A stretch of DNA of 45,307 nt, taken from assembly GCA_029262035.1 (NCBI GenBank), contig JAJDAE010000033.1, forward strand, positions 1 to 45,307. Reading direction: 5' to 3'. The notes under the pieces were generated by a model, which saw only the letters and a list, made by a program, of their open reading frames with translations, searched no databases and was not told the DNA's origin. The position numbers and the translations under genes are program-made. The stretch is from Candidatus Zhuqueibacterota bacterium (GTDB lineage: Bacteria; Zhuqueibacterota; Zhuqueibacteria; Oceanimicrobiales; Oceanimicrobiaceae). The first letter of the stretch is position 1. Every line of letters starts with the position of its first letter. Of this stretch, positions 10,880 to 20,197 are shown in pieces.

Positions 10880-12158
10880 AACAAACGGCTTTGGGTCTCA
10901 TAACCTTTTCACGGGCTTTGCCATTAATGACCTTGAGTAAAGCATCTAATTTGAGTTCAGTCTCATGCCATTCATTTTCAACATCAGAATCAATGGTAAT
11001 ACCCCCGCCAGCATACAAAATGGCTGAATTCTTTTGCATTTGCAAGCAACGCAGGTTAACATACAAATTCGACTCTCCCTGCAAGTTTACGGGTCCTAAA
11101 AAACCTGAATAAAATTCACGCTTGTGTGTTTCTTCACTTTCTATAAATTCAAATGCTTTATTTTGAGGTACGCCACAAACGGCCGGTGTAGGATGGAGTC
11201 TGTTCAGAATTTTTTCAGCACGATTAACTCCATTGTTGATGCCTTTTTTTATTTTAAACCGCGTTTGTAGATGGAGCAATTCACCAATTCGGAGCGACTC
11301 AGGTTTTTCCTCAATATAATCTGTAATTCCTTCTTTTGAAAAACAGTCGCGGATAAACTCACTGACAATTTCTTGTTCAACCACTTCCTTTTCATTCCAA
11401 TTTTTTGACCAGGACTCATCATCCGGGGAAAGGGGGCGTGTGCCTGCCAGCGCCACTGTTATCAACTCTTCATTTTTTGAAGCAAGAAGCACTTCGGGTG
11501 TGGCGCCAATCCATGTGCCCACTCCCGGTATAGCAACCAAAGAAACGAATGCATTTTGATAGGCATCGCATAAATTATTAAACAGTTCAATTGGTTTAAA
11601 GTCCGTACTTAGTTCAACTTCAAGAGCTCGGGATACCACAACTTTCCGGAGTTTTTTATCTTCAATTCCGGAAATTGCTTTGCGTATCAATGAACAGTAT
11701 TCGGGCTTATTTATATTTTGAATAGAGGTCTGGGCAGGATTTGAAAACCACATCGAGGCATTTTCATGAGTTGAAGGCTGCAACAAATTGGCGTTAATGA
11801 ATTGATCGAATTGTTTGTCAAAATGAGATTTATTGGTTAGAATTTGCGATTTATCTTGCTGAGGTGCAGCTCCTATGAAAGCCAACTCATTGCTATCAAA
11901 GTAGTAATTTGCATGGATAAAAAATGAATTCTCTTTTTTAAAGTCAAATGGGGCAACCCAAAACCCTGAATTTTGTCTATTAAAATCAATTCCCTCTGAA
12001 CACTTCCCCGAAAGATCGATTGCAACCTGTTTCTTAGTAGATTTGGGGTGACGCCAAACAGCAACCGCCAGATTATTAATAATTGCCGCATGATAAAGTG
12101 CACTAATTTTTTCATCTCTATTGTCATTAAGAAAAGTTGACTGCCAATTTTTGGCCAT
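10872..12158 (-). CDS. menF: Isochorismate synthase
   Basis: Chorismate-binding motifs KVVVSRALE, TPEVLLA, AGTRPLSPD, LHPTPAVCGVP, YAGGGI. Confidence 0.92.
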   Translation of the reverse strand: MAKNWQSTFLNDNRDEKISALYHAAIINNLAVAVWRHPKSTKKQVAIDLSGKCSEGIDFNRQNSGFWVAPFDFKKENSFFIHANYYFDSNELAFIGAAPQQDKSQILTNKSHFDKQFDQFINANLLQPSTHENASMWFSNPAQTSIQNINKPEYCSLIRKAISGIEDKKLRKVVVSRALEVELSTDFKPIELFNNLCDAYQNAFVSLVAIPGVGTWIGATPEVLLASKNEELITVALAGTRPLSPDDESWSKNWNEKEVVEQEIVSEFIRDCFSKEGITDYIEEKPESLRIGELLHLQTRFKIKKGINNGVNRAEKILNRLHPTPAVCGVPQNKAFEFIESEETHKREFYSGFLGPVNLQGESNLYVNLRCLQMQKNSAILYAGGGITIDSDVENEWHETELKLDALLKVINGKAREKVMRPKAVCYD

Positions 12159-12192
12159 GAAGTTTAATCCCTATTTGAAGAACGCACAGAAA

Positions 12193-12699
12193 TCAAGAAA
12201 CCAAGCGCATGATTATTTTAAGTTTATCCGTGCTTATCGTCTTTTGATTCAATAGTTTGTTAAGGCTCTCTACTGCAAAGTGAGTCATTTGCTGCAGCTT
12301 TTTAATTTTCTCATCCATTTCAGTATTCCGGGGACTGACTTCCTTAGAAAGTGCAATGATATTCTCTTCGATTTTTGTCGTTAACTTAAGTTCCCGGTTC
12401 TGTAAAATACTAAGTATCACTTCCAGAAGATCCTGGCTAGAGGTATAGCCGGGTGACCGCGCATCGCCAAGACTGACTTTATTGATTACCCTATAAGCAA
12501 TTAACTCTGCGAGCGCAGTGCTAATTAAGCCCTTCGTAACCCCAAGGTGACTGGTCAATTTTTTGGCGGTGATAGGTTTATCAGAGAGATATATTGAAAG
12601 CCAGACTTTCCCGTGGATCTCTTTAAACCCCCAGTACTTTATAAAATCACCAACGGAATCGGCTAAGACTTTTCGTTTGTTTTCAAATTCTTGGTTCAA
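12193..12699 (-). CDS. GbsR/MarR-family transcriptional regulator
   Basis: MNQEFENKRKVLADSVGDFIKYWGFKEIHGKVW and wHTH LTSHLGVTKGLISTALAELIAYRVI typical of GbsR-like regulators. Confidence 0.8.
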   Translation of the reverse strand: MNQEFENKRKVLADSVGDFIKYWGFKEIHGKVWLSIYLSDKPITAKKLTSHLGVTKGLISTALAELIAYRVINKVSLGDARSPGYTSSQDLLEVILSILQNRELKLTTKIEENIIALSKEVSPRNTEMDEKIKKLQQMTHFAVESLNKLLNQKTISTDKLKIIMRLVS

Positions 12700-12815
12700 A
12701 AGTTCACTTAGTTAAATTTGTTTAGAACAATATAAACATTCAAGGGAGTTAAGTCAAGAACTTCAAAGGGAGCTATAATAATGTTTCTTTATTAGCTGAA
12801 GCGGGCAAAAGGAGG

Positions 12816-13811
12816 TTAAACAGTGTTATTGTTTATTCGTACAACATCAGATATTTTAATTGCGATTGAATTGTTACGTTTTACCGGAGTAGCTTTGAAA
12901 AGACTTAAATCCCCCACAAAAACGTCAACCGGTTTTTTAGCTTCGGAATGTAAGAAAATCACATCTCCAGAATCTAAATTCAACAAATCATCAACATTCA
13001 TTTTAGTTTGTCCAAGCACTACGCGAAGCGGAAGAATTGAATTATTTACCTGTTTGTGCAAGCTTTCTCTATCAGACTCTGATTGCTCAACCTCACGACC
13101 AAATTTTTCAGACGACTTATCATATTTTAATAGCAGGCCTTCCAAGACGCCGCTTGGGATACAAAGATTTATATATCCTAATGTTTTATCAGAGCTTCTA
13201 ACATCCATTGATATCAAAATAACAGATTCTGTGTTACTGATAACTTGTACGTAATCGGGTTGTGCATAAAAAGCATCAATATCAAATTCTAACTTTTGCA
13301 CCCTTTCCCAAGCTTCCACAAGGTCGGTGATTAGAAAATTTACAACCCGGTGCATGATTCTTTCTTCTATAAGGCTAAGTTCACGGTCCATTACATGAAC
13401 TTCTCGGGAATTGCCACCCAAAATTTTATCGATAACAAAAAATGCAAAATTAGGATCTATTTCAAGAATGAATTTACCGGGACTATTGCGCAATGCAAGT
13501 ATGTAAATGCAAGTTGGTGATGAGAAGGAATCCATACAATCGCTATAGGATAACTCCGTGGCAGCTGCCAATGTGGCCATGACCGGTGCACTTAAAACAT
13601 TCGTTAAAGTAACTTCAATATTCCGTAAAAATCTTTTATGGATACTTTCCAGAAGAACAAAGTCGCCCTTATTAAACTTCTTCTGCTTTCGAAAATTGTA
13701 AGTAAATACCGCCTTCTCCTTACCAGAGGAAGGTGCTACGCCTTCATCATCCTCAACACCTTTAGTTTGAGATAGAAGCGCATCTATTTCGCTTTGTGAT
13801 AAAGCATCCAC
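12816..13811 (-). CDS. fliM: Flagellar motor switch protein FliM
   Basis: N-terminal CheY-binding motif LSQSEIDALLSQ, FliM core (LEIDPNFAFFVIDKILGG) and C-terminal SpoA-type domain (LGQTKMNVDDLLNLDSGDVIFL). Confidence 0.88.
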   Translation of the reverse strand: MDALSQSEIDALLSQTKGVEDDEGVAPSSGKEKAVFTYNFRKQKKFNKGDFVLLESIHKRFLRNIEVTLTNVLSAPVMATLAAATELSYSDCMDSFSSPTCIYILALRNSPGKFILEIDPNFAFFVIDKILGGNSREVHVMDRELSLIEERIMHRVVNFLITDLVEAWERVQKLEFDIDAFYAQPDYVQVISNTESVILISMDVRSSDKTLGYINLCIPSGVLEGLLLKYDKSSEKFGREVEQSESDRESLHKQVNNSILPLRVVLGQTKMNVDDLLNLDSGDVIFLHSEAKKPVDVFVGDLSLFKATPVKRNNSIAIKISDVVRINNNTV

Positions 13812-13838
13812 TCTATATTTTTCCTAAGTAGAGATTAA

Positions 13839-14210
13839 TTAATCGAATATTTCATTAATTTTACCAACCAAATCTTCTACATTGATAGGCTTTTTTATAT
13901 ATTTAGTCACGCCGATTTCAATAATTTGTTTTACAACAGAATTGTCCTCAACGGCTGTGCATGCTATAACCGGAATTTTATTCAATTTATTATCTTTCTT
14001 CATGATTCTCAAAACTTCAATTCCGTTCATAAAAGGCATCATCATATCAAGAACAATAACATCCGGCTCTTCTTTCAACATTACTTTTAATGCTTCTGCG
14101 CCATCTTCAGCTAAAATAATATCGCATTTAATTGAGGTTTTGAGAGCTTGACCAACAAATCTCCTCGCCGTAAATGAATCATCAACAACTAAAATTTTTT
14201 TTCTTGTCAC
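13839..14210 (-). CDS. CheY-like response regulator receiver
   Basis: ILVVDDSF, VIVLDMMMPFMNG, ACTAVE, KKPI. Confidence 0.92.
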   Translation of the reverse strand: MTRKKILVVDDSFTARRFVGQALKTSIKCDIILAEDGAEALKVMLKEEPDVIVLDMMMPFMNGIEVLRIMKKDNKLNKIPVIACTAVEDNSVVKQIIEIGVTKYIKKPINVEDLVGKINEIFD

Positions 14211-14235
14211 TTTGATACTCCTTCCTAAATTTCAA

Positions 14236-14733
14236 TCAGTCTTGCTTCAAATAAACTTCAATAAAAAAAGGTCCGGCTTCAGATTCGAAGTCCATACAAA
14301 CTCTGGTGCTAGATTGTGGGGCGGTTATTTGATGATTGCTGCCAATTACAGTATTTGGAATAGATAATTGAAAATCTATACCCTTCGCCTGTAATTTGGT
14401 TTTCGCACCACCAGCAATCATATTAACCAACTCACCTACACCATCTCGTACATCACCGTCCATTTCCTCAAACTCCATTCCCAGCATGCCACCCACAAAC
14501 TTCATCGCAGTTTCAGCGCTAAATGTAACCAGCACCGAACCACGACGGCCCCCGGAAAACCCGAGTACGCCTGTTATGTCCATGCAGGCGGTAACATCCA
14601 AATCTTTGAGGGTTCCATCAATCTCCCGACTGCCCAGAGAAGTTACCTTTGCATTGGCCATGGTTTCCAAGACTTCCTTGGTCGTATCTATAAAGTCCTG
14701 TACTAAATCATCCTTAAGTAATATTTCAGACAT
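14236..14733 (-). CDS. cheX: CheX-type chemotaxis phosphatase
   Basis: CheX-like fold with DGVGELVNMIAGGAKTKL containing the ExxN catalytic motif (ELVN). Confidence 0.82.
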   Translation of the reverse strand: MSEILLKDDLVQDFIDTTKEVLETMANAKVTSLGSREIDGTLKDLDVTACMDITGVLGFSGGRRGSVLVTFSAETAMKFVGGMLGMEFEEMDGDVRDGVGELVNMIAGGAKTKLQAKGIDFQLSIPNTVIGSNHQITAPQSSTRVCMDFESEAGPFFIEVYLKQD

Positions 14734-14760
14734 ACGTATCTCTCCATTAAGAAATTTGTC

Positions 14761-15111
14761 TTATTTTTTTATAAGACTCTCTATTTTGCCTAGAACCACA
14801 GTAGGTTTAAAAGGCTTCACAACATAATCATTCACACCACTCTTCATTGCTTCTAATACCTCTTTTTGCCCACCTTCTGTCGTAACCATAACAATGGGTA
14901 TCTTGGATGATTTCCGGAATTCTTTAACAAAAGTCAAGCCATCCATAACGGGCATATTCCAATCCGTAAAAATGATATCAACATCGCCAGACCTTTCCAA
15001 TGCTTCTTGTCCATTTCCGGCTTCAACAATTTCTGTATGTCCACCTTCATTTAAAGCTTTTACAAGTATTTTGCGCATTACCGCTGAGTCATCAACAACT
15101 AAAACTTTCAT
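14761..15111 (-). CDS. cheY: CheY
   Basis: MKVLVVDDSAVMRKI, FTDWNMPVMDGL, VTTEGG, VVKPF. Confidence 0.93.
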   Translation of the reverse strand: MKVLVVDDSAVMRKILVKALNEGGHTEIVEAGNGQEALERSGDVDIIFTDWNMPVMDGLTFVKEFRKSSKIPIVMVTTEGGQKEVLEAMKSGVNDYVVKPFKPTVVLGKIESLIKK

Positions 15112-15129
15112 TTACTATGCTCCCTTTGT

Positions 15130-15624
15130 CTAATTCTCTAAAAAAGTTGCAAAATCACTCCCGTATAAAGAAACTTTTAGAAAGTGTTCGCCTATTTTCA
15201 AATTAATGGTTATAATTTCATTATCTAAATCTAAGGGTTTACCTTTACCGTAATCCGGCAAACCAAGTGCAAACTCTTCCTCAGCGGGAAGAAGTTCGCC
15301 CAAAAACCGACCAGCAATTGTATTTGCGATTTCCGACAATACATCCTTGATAGATGCTTCTACTGCTTCATCTTCACCAAAACCATAAACATCATGTACC
15401 AGACTCTCACTGTATTCAAAAGAGGCATTGATCAGGATATTGCCGTCATAAGGGATTTTTAAAGGTAACAACGCCCAAACCACATGGCCTGATGATACAA
15501 TTGTAATTTTATCATTAGTGACAGTACTCACTTCTTCAAACGTCATATTTTCCATTGTTTGAGTAACTGCCACAGTTAACGCGTTCTTTAGTTTTTCAAA
15601 TTTGTCACTCATAATTAACCCCAT
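15130..15624 (-). CDS. Second CheX-like phosphatase domain protein
   Basis: IKDVLSEIANTIAGRFLGELL carries ExxN (EIAN); overall CheX-like pattern. Confidence 0.72.
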   Translation of the reverse strand: MGLIMSDKFEKLKNALTVAVTQTMENMTFEEVSTVTNDKITIVSSGHVVWALLPLKIPYDGNILINASFEYSESLVHDVYGFGEDEAVEASIKDVLSEIANTIAGRFLGELLPAEEEFALGLPDYGKGKPLDLDNEIITINLKIGEHFLKVSLYGSDFATFLEN

Positions 15625-16004
15625 TGGTTTTGTTCATCAAGGCCTTGAATTATTTCAGCAACGCTTGCAGGTGAAACCGGTTTATTGACGACCGCGTGAG
15701 CGCCGAGTTTAAGCAATTCCTCCTTTACTGCCTCATTACTTGCACTTGAAATGACCAAGACAGGTAATGTGGTTAGTTTTGGACTGGCCTTTATGTGTTT
15801 TAGTAAAGTTTTACCGTCCATGCAGGGCATGTTTAAATCAGTAACCAAAAGATCAATCGGCCTTTCCTTGGCAATCTCTAAAGCCTTTTCACCATTTACT
15901 GCCTCATAAAATTGAGAATCCGTACAACCTGCAATTTCAAGACATCTTTTTATTATCATTCTTGCTGTAGCAGAGTCATCAGCAATGATAACGTTTTCTA
16001 TCAT
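15615..16004 (-). CDS. CheY-like response regulator receiver
   Basis: VIIADDSATARMII, LLVTDLNMPCMDG, VISSAS, VNKPVSP. Confidence 0.92.
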   Translation of the reverse strand: MIENVIIADDSATARMIIKRCLEIAGCTDSQFYEAVNGEKALEIAKERPIDLLVTDLNMPCMDGKTLLKHIKASPKLTTLPVLVISSASNEAVKEELLKLGAHAVVNKPVSPASVAEIIQGLDEQNQWG

Positions 16005-16017
16005 ATCAACCTTCCCA

Positions 16018-16881
16018 TCAAGTCAGTAAGGATTCTTTAATAATTTCAAAGTCTTCTTGCACCTTTAAAAGGATCACACTAAACTCATCTTTATCTATTT
16101 TAATATAGTTCTCATAATTATTATCAATCTTGTAAGCCAATGCATCCACGCCTGTGCCGCTACCGCCAAGCATTGCTATTAAATCTCCCAAATGAACAGT
16201 ATAGGCCAAAGCAATATGCTTGGCATCGGCCTTGGATGGAGCGTGGTGGTACTTTATTGCTGTTTTCAAGGCTATCGGTAACCCCCACTTTTCAGCTAAC
16301 TGGCAACCAACTTCAGCATGATCAGTACCAACGGCCTGTCTCTCTGCTTCCAGAAAATCATGCACCTTTCTTTCTTCGCATGCTTCCGTCAAACTTTGGG
16401 TACTCCCGATCAAAAACTCGGACAGGACACTTTTACCAATATCGTGTAAAAGACCTGAGGTAAACCCCAGACCCGGTGGTACTTTATTCTTTGTATATTT
16501 TGCAATTTCACGCGAAGCAATCGCTGCTCTCAGAGAATGCTCCCACATATCACCTTCAGGACTTTCGTAGCCATCGAGTGCCGAGTTAAAAACAATTGAT
16601 GAAGATGCACATATTGCGACGCCAACGACCATCATTTCTCCCAATACCAGCACGGCACGATTAACCGTATTAACCGGCATGCCGCGAAAATAAGTTGCCG
16701 AGTTTGCGACTTTTAGCACTTCAGTAGTAAGCGATGCATCATTTTCGACCAACTTCACTACTTGCTTAAGTGAGTGGTTCTCATCCTCTATTACTTTCAA
16801 TATTTGAAATGCAACCATTGAAGGAATCGGTTTTTCTTCAATTCGCTTACTTATTGTTTCTAAAATACTCATAGTTCCCAA
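16018..16881 (-). CDS. HDOD domain signalling protein
   Basis: HDOD pattern (DASLTTEVLKVANSATYFRGMPVNTVNRAVLVLG) with LLHDIGKSVL and TDHAEVGCQLAEKWGLP. Confidence 0.9.
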   Translation of the reverse strand: MGTMSILETISKRIEEKPIPSMVAFQILKVIEDENHSLKQVVKLVENDASLTTEVLKVANSATYFRGMPVNTVNRAVLVLGEMMVVGVAICASSSIVFNSALDGYESPEGDMWEHSLRAAIASREIAKYTKNKVPPGLGFTSGLLHDIGKSVLSEFLIGSTQSLTEACEERKVHDFLEAERQAVGTDHAEVGCQLAEKWGLPIALKTAIKYHHAPSKADAKHIALAYTVHLGDLIAMLGGSGTGVDALAYKIDNNYENYIKIDKDEFSVILLKVQEDFEIIKESLLT

Positions 16882-17354
16882 TCCCCTCTCCCCGGAGATG
16901 ATAAAATAACTTTGCCAGTTTTAAGATTAACTGAAACACTTCTGCTTATTGTACCACCAATGTCTTCGGACACAGCTCCCAGCTTGTAATGCCACAAACA
17001 CTTACGGACAGCTAAAATATTTCTTTTACCGATGTTAAATGTATTATTAGGATCCATAATGCTCGCTCCCCCTGCAAGTTTAACGATTAACCGTCCCCCC
17101 ATCTGATAACCTGCTTTTTTCATTTCTTCAAGCAGCGTATTAATTCCGGTATCTGCAAACATTCCAGGTTTTTCAAGCGCCCTTTTTTTATTTATTGAAG
17201 ACTCCGGTAAAGCGACGTGCAGCAATCCAATAGCTCTATTTACCGGGTCCAAAACGACAATTGCAACGCATGAACCCAAAGCCAGAGTTTTAACAATTTC
17301 TTTAGGATTTTTTGATGTAGCATAGTCCCCAACACCTACATAAACTATATTCAT
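16869..17354 (-). CDS. cheD: Chemoreceptor glutamine deamidase CheD
   Basis: TLALGSCVAIVV and GLLHVALPES (catalytic Cys and His contexts), KLAGGASIM, NIGKRN. Confidence 0.92.
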   Translation of the reverse strand: MNIVYVGVGDYATSKNPKEIVKTLALGSCVAIVVLDPVNRAIGLLHVALPESSINKKRALEKPGMFADTGINTLLEEMKKAGYQMGGRLIVKLAGGASIMDPNNTFNIGKRNILAVRKCLWHYKLGAVSEDIGGTISRSVSVNLKTGKVILSSPGRGDWEL

Positions 17355-18406
17355 TTAACTTTCTCCGCCAACATCGAGATAATCCTTTCAGCAACTCTAT
17401 CGATCTGAACCACGTCACAAGCAGCGCCTTTTTCAATGGCAACTTTTGGCATTCCAAATACGACTGATGTTTTTTCATCCTGGGCAATTGTCAGGGCACC
17501 CGCTTTGCGTATTTCAAGCAACCCCTCAGCGCCATCCTCACCCATGCCTGTTAAAATAACCCCCAGTGCATTCGCGCCCACTGACTTTGCAACTGAATTA
17601 AAAAGTTTTCCTACCGAAGGACGATGCCCACACACTTTTTCTCCGGAAGCAATGTCAACACGGTACTGACCGCCAGATCTTATGACAGTCATATGAAATC
17701 CCCCTGGTGCAATCAGAACAGTGCCTTGCATTACCCGGTCACCGGTTTCCGCTTCCTTTACATTCAAGCTTGATTGCTGATTCAATCTTTCGGCAAACAT
17801 TTTTGTAAATCCAGGCGGCATATGTTGAACAATAACAATTCCGGGAGCATCAGCCGGCAATTGCTGCAGTACTACTTTTATAGCCTCTGTTCCGCCGGTA
17901 GACGCACCAATTGCAATCACTTTATCTGTAGAGTGCGCCAATGCCGAACCAGTGCTGCTTTTAACTTTCCGCGGCTTAAAATTAGAATTTTTCCAGGAAC
18001 TTACATTTGACTTTGCCACAACCTTTACTTTGTGCTGTAATTCCGATATCATTCTTTGAAGATCCCGGTTTACATTGCTACTGGGTTTGGTGATAAAGTC
18101 TACAGCGCCAGCCTCAAGAGCCTCCATTGTGATTTGTCTACCACGCTCAGTTAGAGAACTAACCATAAGAACGGGAAGTGGGTGCTGTGGCATCAATCTT
18201 CTTAAAAACTCAACGCCATCCATCCTTGGCATTTCAACATCTAGCGTCAAAACATCCGGCTTCAGACTAATAATTTTGTCACGCGCAACATACGGATCGG
18301 AAGCAACGCCGACTACTTCTAATTCGGGATCCTGAGAAAGTCCCTGCTTTAAAATTTGTCTAACCAAGGCAGAATCATCAACAATTAAAACTTTGGTTTT
18401 TTTCAA
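17351..18406 (-). CDS. cheB: Protein-glutamate methylesterase CheB
   Basis: REC domain (LIVDDSALVRQIL...DVEMPRMDG) plus catalytic GASTGGTEAI, QHMPPGFT, TGMGEDG. Confidence 0.95.
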   Translation of the reverse strand: MKKTKVLIVDDSALVRQILKQGLSQDPELEVVGVASDPYVARDKIISLKPDVLTLDVEMPRMDGVEFLRRLMPQHPLPVLMVSSLTERGRQITMEALEAGAVDFITKPSSNVNRDLQRMISELQHKVKVVAKSNVSSWKNSNFKPRKVKSSTGSALAHSTDKVIAIGASTGGTEAIKVVLQQLPADAPGIVIVQHMPPGFTKMFAERLNQQSSLNVKEAETGDRVMQGTVLIAPGGFHMTVIRSGGQYRVDIASGEKVCGHRPSVGKLFNSVAKSVGANALGVILTGMGEDGAEGLLEIRKAGALTIAQDEKTSVVFGMPKVAIEKGAACDVVQIDRVAERIISMLAEKVK

Positions 18407-19236
18407 TTTAGCGCTTCCTTGTGGTAAACTGCCGGACTTATGTATTTATAAGGGCAAGCCTCTGACCGCAATGTTTCGGAATGCCCGATAAATAGATAGC
18501 CATTTGATTTTGTAAACTTATAAAACTTATTTACCAAAGTATGTTTGGTTGGTGTATCAAAATAAATCATAACATTACGACAGAAGATTAAATCGAACTG
18601 GCCTTTAAAGGGGAATTCGTCCCTCATTAAATTGAACCTTCTGAAAAGTATCGGCTTCGATATAAGAGGCTTCACAGACCATTGATTTCCATCTAACCTG
18701 GTGAAATACTTTTTCTTTAAATTCACAGGCAGGTTACCAATATTTTCACCCGAATAAGTTGCAGCTTTCGCTAATTCAAGCACACGGCTTGAAATGTCGG
18801 TAGCTAATATTGCAATCTCCCAATTGCTAATATCAGCACCCAGAAACTCATGCAGCATTGCTGAAATAGTATAAGGCTCTTCACCGGATGAGCACCCTGC
18901 ACTCCAAATTCTTATGGCCTTCTTGTTCGATTGCTTTTTTAGTTCAGGTAGAATTTTTTGAGTCAATATTGAAAAATGGACATGCTCACGATAAAAAAAA
19001 GTGTGGTTTGTTGATATCCGGTTGACCAAAGTAACCATTGCATCACCAGTTTGGTCTGCTTTAATATAACTCAAGTATTCTGTAAATGAGTTTAGTTTCA
19101 ATTCACGCAAAACTTTTTGCAATCTTCCAACAACAAGTGTTTTTTTCTGCTCGGTCAGGTTTATGCCAAAACGCTTATACACAAGCTCTCTAATGCCTGT
19201 ATATTCATTTTCTGTTAAATTTATTGAGTCTGACAA
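18403..19236 (-). CDS. cheR: Chemotaxis methyltransferase CheR
   Basis: NHTFFYREHVHF, RIWSAGCSSGEEPYTI, ATDIS, FDLIFCRNVMIYFD. Confidence 0.95.
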   Translation of the reverse strand: MSDSINLTENEYTGIRELVYKRFGINLTEQKKTLVVGRLQKVLRELKLNSFTEYLSYIKADQTGDAMVTLVNRISTNHTFFYREHVHFSILTQKILPELKKQSNKKAIRIWSAGCSSGEEPYTISAMLHEFLGADISNWEIAILATDISSRVLELAKAATYSGENIGNLPVNLKKKYFTRLDGNQWSVKPLISKPILFRRFNLMRDEFPFKGQFDLIFCRNVMIYFDTPTKHTLVNKFYKFTKSNGYLFIGHSETLRSEACPYKYISPAVYHKEALN

Positions 19237-19274
19237 AACCTATTCCTTGAATATTAAACTGCAGGTTGCTATTT

Positions 19275-19301
19275 TTATCGGTAACTCTTAGTCAAGTGTT
19301 G
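19275..19301 (-). promoter_or_regulatory. Candidate sigma28 (FliA)-like promoter upstream of cheR: TCAA-N16-ACCGATAA
   Basis: Minus-strand ACCGATAA (7/8 of GCCGATAA) with an upstream TCAA; about 39 nt before the cheR ATG. Motif match only. Confidence 0.3.
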
Positions 19302-19369
19302 AATTAATGGTAAAACTCACTTACATCTGATCAATTACATCAAAACTTCACTAATACCCGAGCTCTGTA

Positions 19370-19639
19370 TCAACTCGTCTGTAAAGCGGGCTTTATGCGA
19401 TTTATTTTTTTCAAATTGAGTTTAATTTGCGTGTTCCCATCGCCATCGCTGAACATGGTCAACAATGTCCCTGATTTACCATATTCCTTGGAGGAGGTTA
19501 TAATTGAAACATGCTTGTCCTTACTTTTTGATAAAACATAAAGCTTAATTGAACTTTGTGTCAGGAACTCTGACTCAAAGATAACAAGCAGCGAATTATT
19601 TTTGTTTAAACTTAATACTTCAATTTGGGACTTAGTCAT
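19370..19639 (-). CDS. Uncharacterized 89-aa protein between cheW and cheR
   Basis: ORF with ATG, co-directional, 10 bp from cheW; no family recognised. Confidence 0.55.
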   Translation of the reverse strand: MTKSQIEVLSLNKNNSLLVIFESEFLTQSSIKLYVLSKSKDKHVSIITSSKEYGKSGTLLTMFSDGDGNTQIKLNLKKINRIKPALQTS

Positions 19640-19648
19640 TTACAGCCA

Positions 19649-20167
19649 TTAAAACATAGCTTCTGAAATTTGATCTATTTCATCCCCGAAGAGCAATTTA
19701 TGGGTATCCAGCAAAATTTTCACTTTGTCTTCCACCTTACCCAAACCTTTTATGTACCTGCCGCCAGCACTGTTATTAACCTTGGGCGCATCTTCAACAT
19801 TTTTATCGGGTATATCCATTACCTCGGAGACCGTATCTACAATTAATCCGACCGACATATTTCGAATATTTACAACGATAATACATGTGCGATCAGCATA
19901 TGCCTTTGCTTCCAAGTTAAACTTTAACCGTACATCAATTACAGGTATTACTTTACCCCGCAGGTTGATTACACCTTTCATGAAATGAGGTGTGTCGGGC
20001 AAATCTGTAATTGTTTGTATGCCAATAATCTCGGTAACATTACTGATTTCGATGCCATACTCTTCATCACCAAGCTGGAAAGTAAGGTATTTACCTTTTT
20101 GAGTGTCCTCATTATCCAGGGCTTCGTCAGTGAAAGCACCAGTCTCTAATTCTGCTGTAGCTGTCAT
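19649..20167 (-). CDS. cheW: CheW adaptor
   Basis: KYLTFQLGDEEYGIEISNVTEIIG, GVINLRGKVIPVIDVRLKF, VGLIVDTVSEV. Confidence 0.95.
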   Translation of the reverse strand: MTATAELETGAFTDEALDNEDTQKGKYLTFQLGDEEYGIEISNVTEIIGIQTITDLPDTPHFMKGVINLRGKVIPVIDVRLKFNLEAKAYADRTCIIVVNIRNMSVGLIVDTVSEVMDIPDKNVEDAPKVNNSAGGRYIKGLGKVEDKVKILLDTHKLLFGDEIDQISEAMF

Positions 20168-20197
20168 TTTTATTTCCTTCTTTTTAATTCCTTAATA

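Noticed and set aside
16018-16881. c-di-GMP phosphodiesterase (HD-GYP) reading of the HDOD gene
   Set aside because: HDIGK is present but there is no GYP motif and the overall pattern is HDOD.
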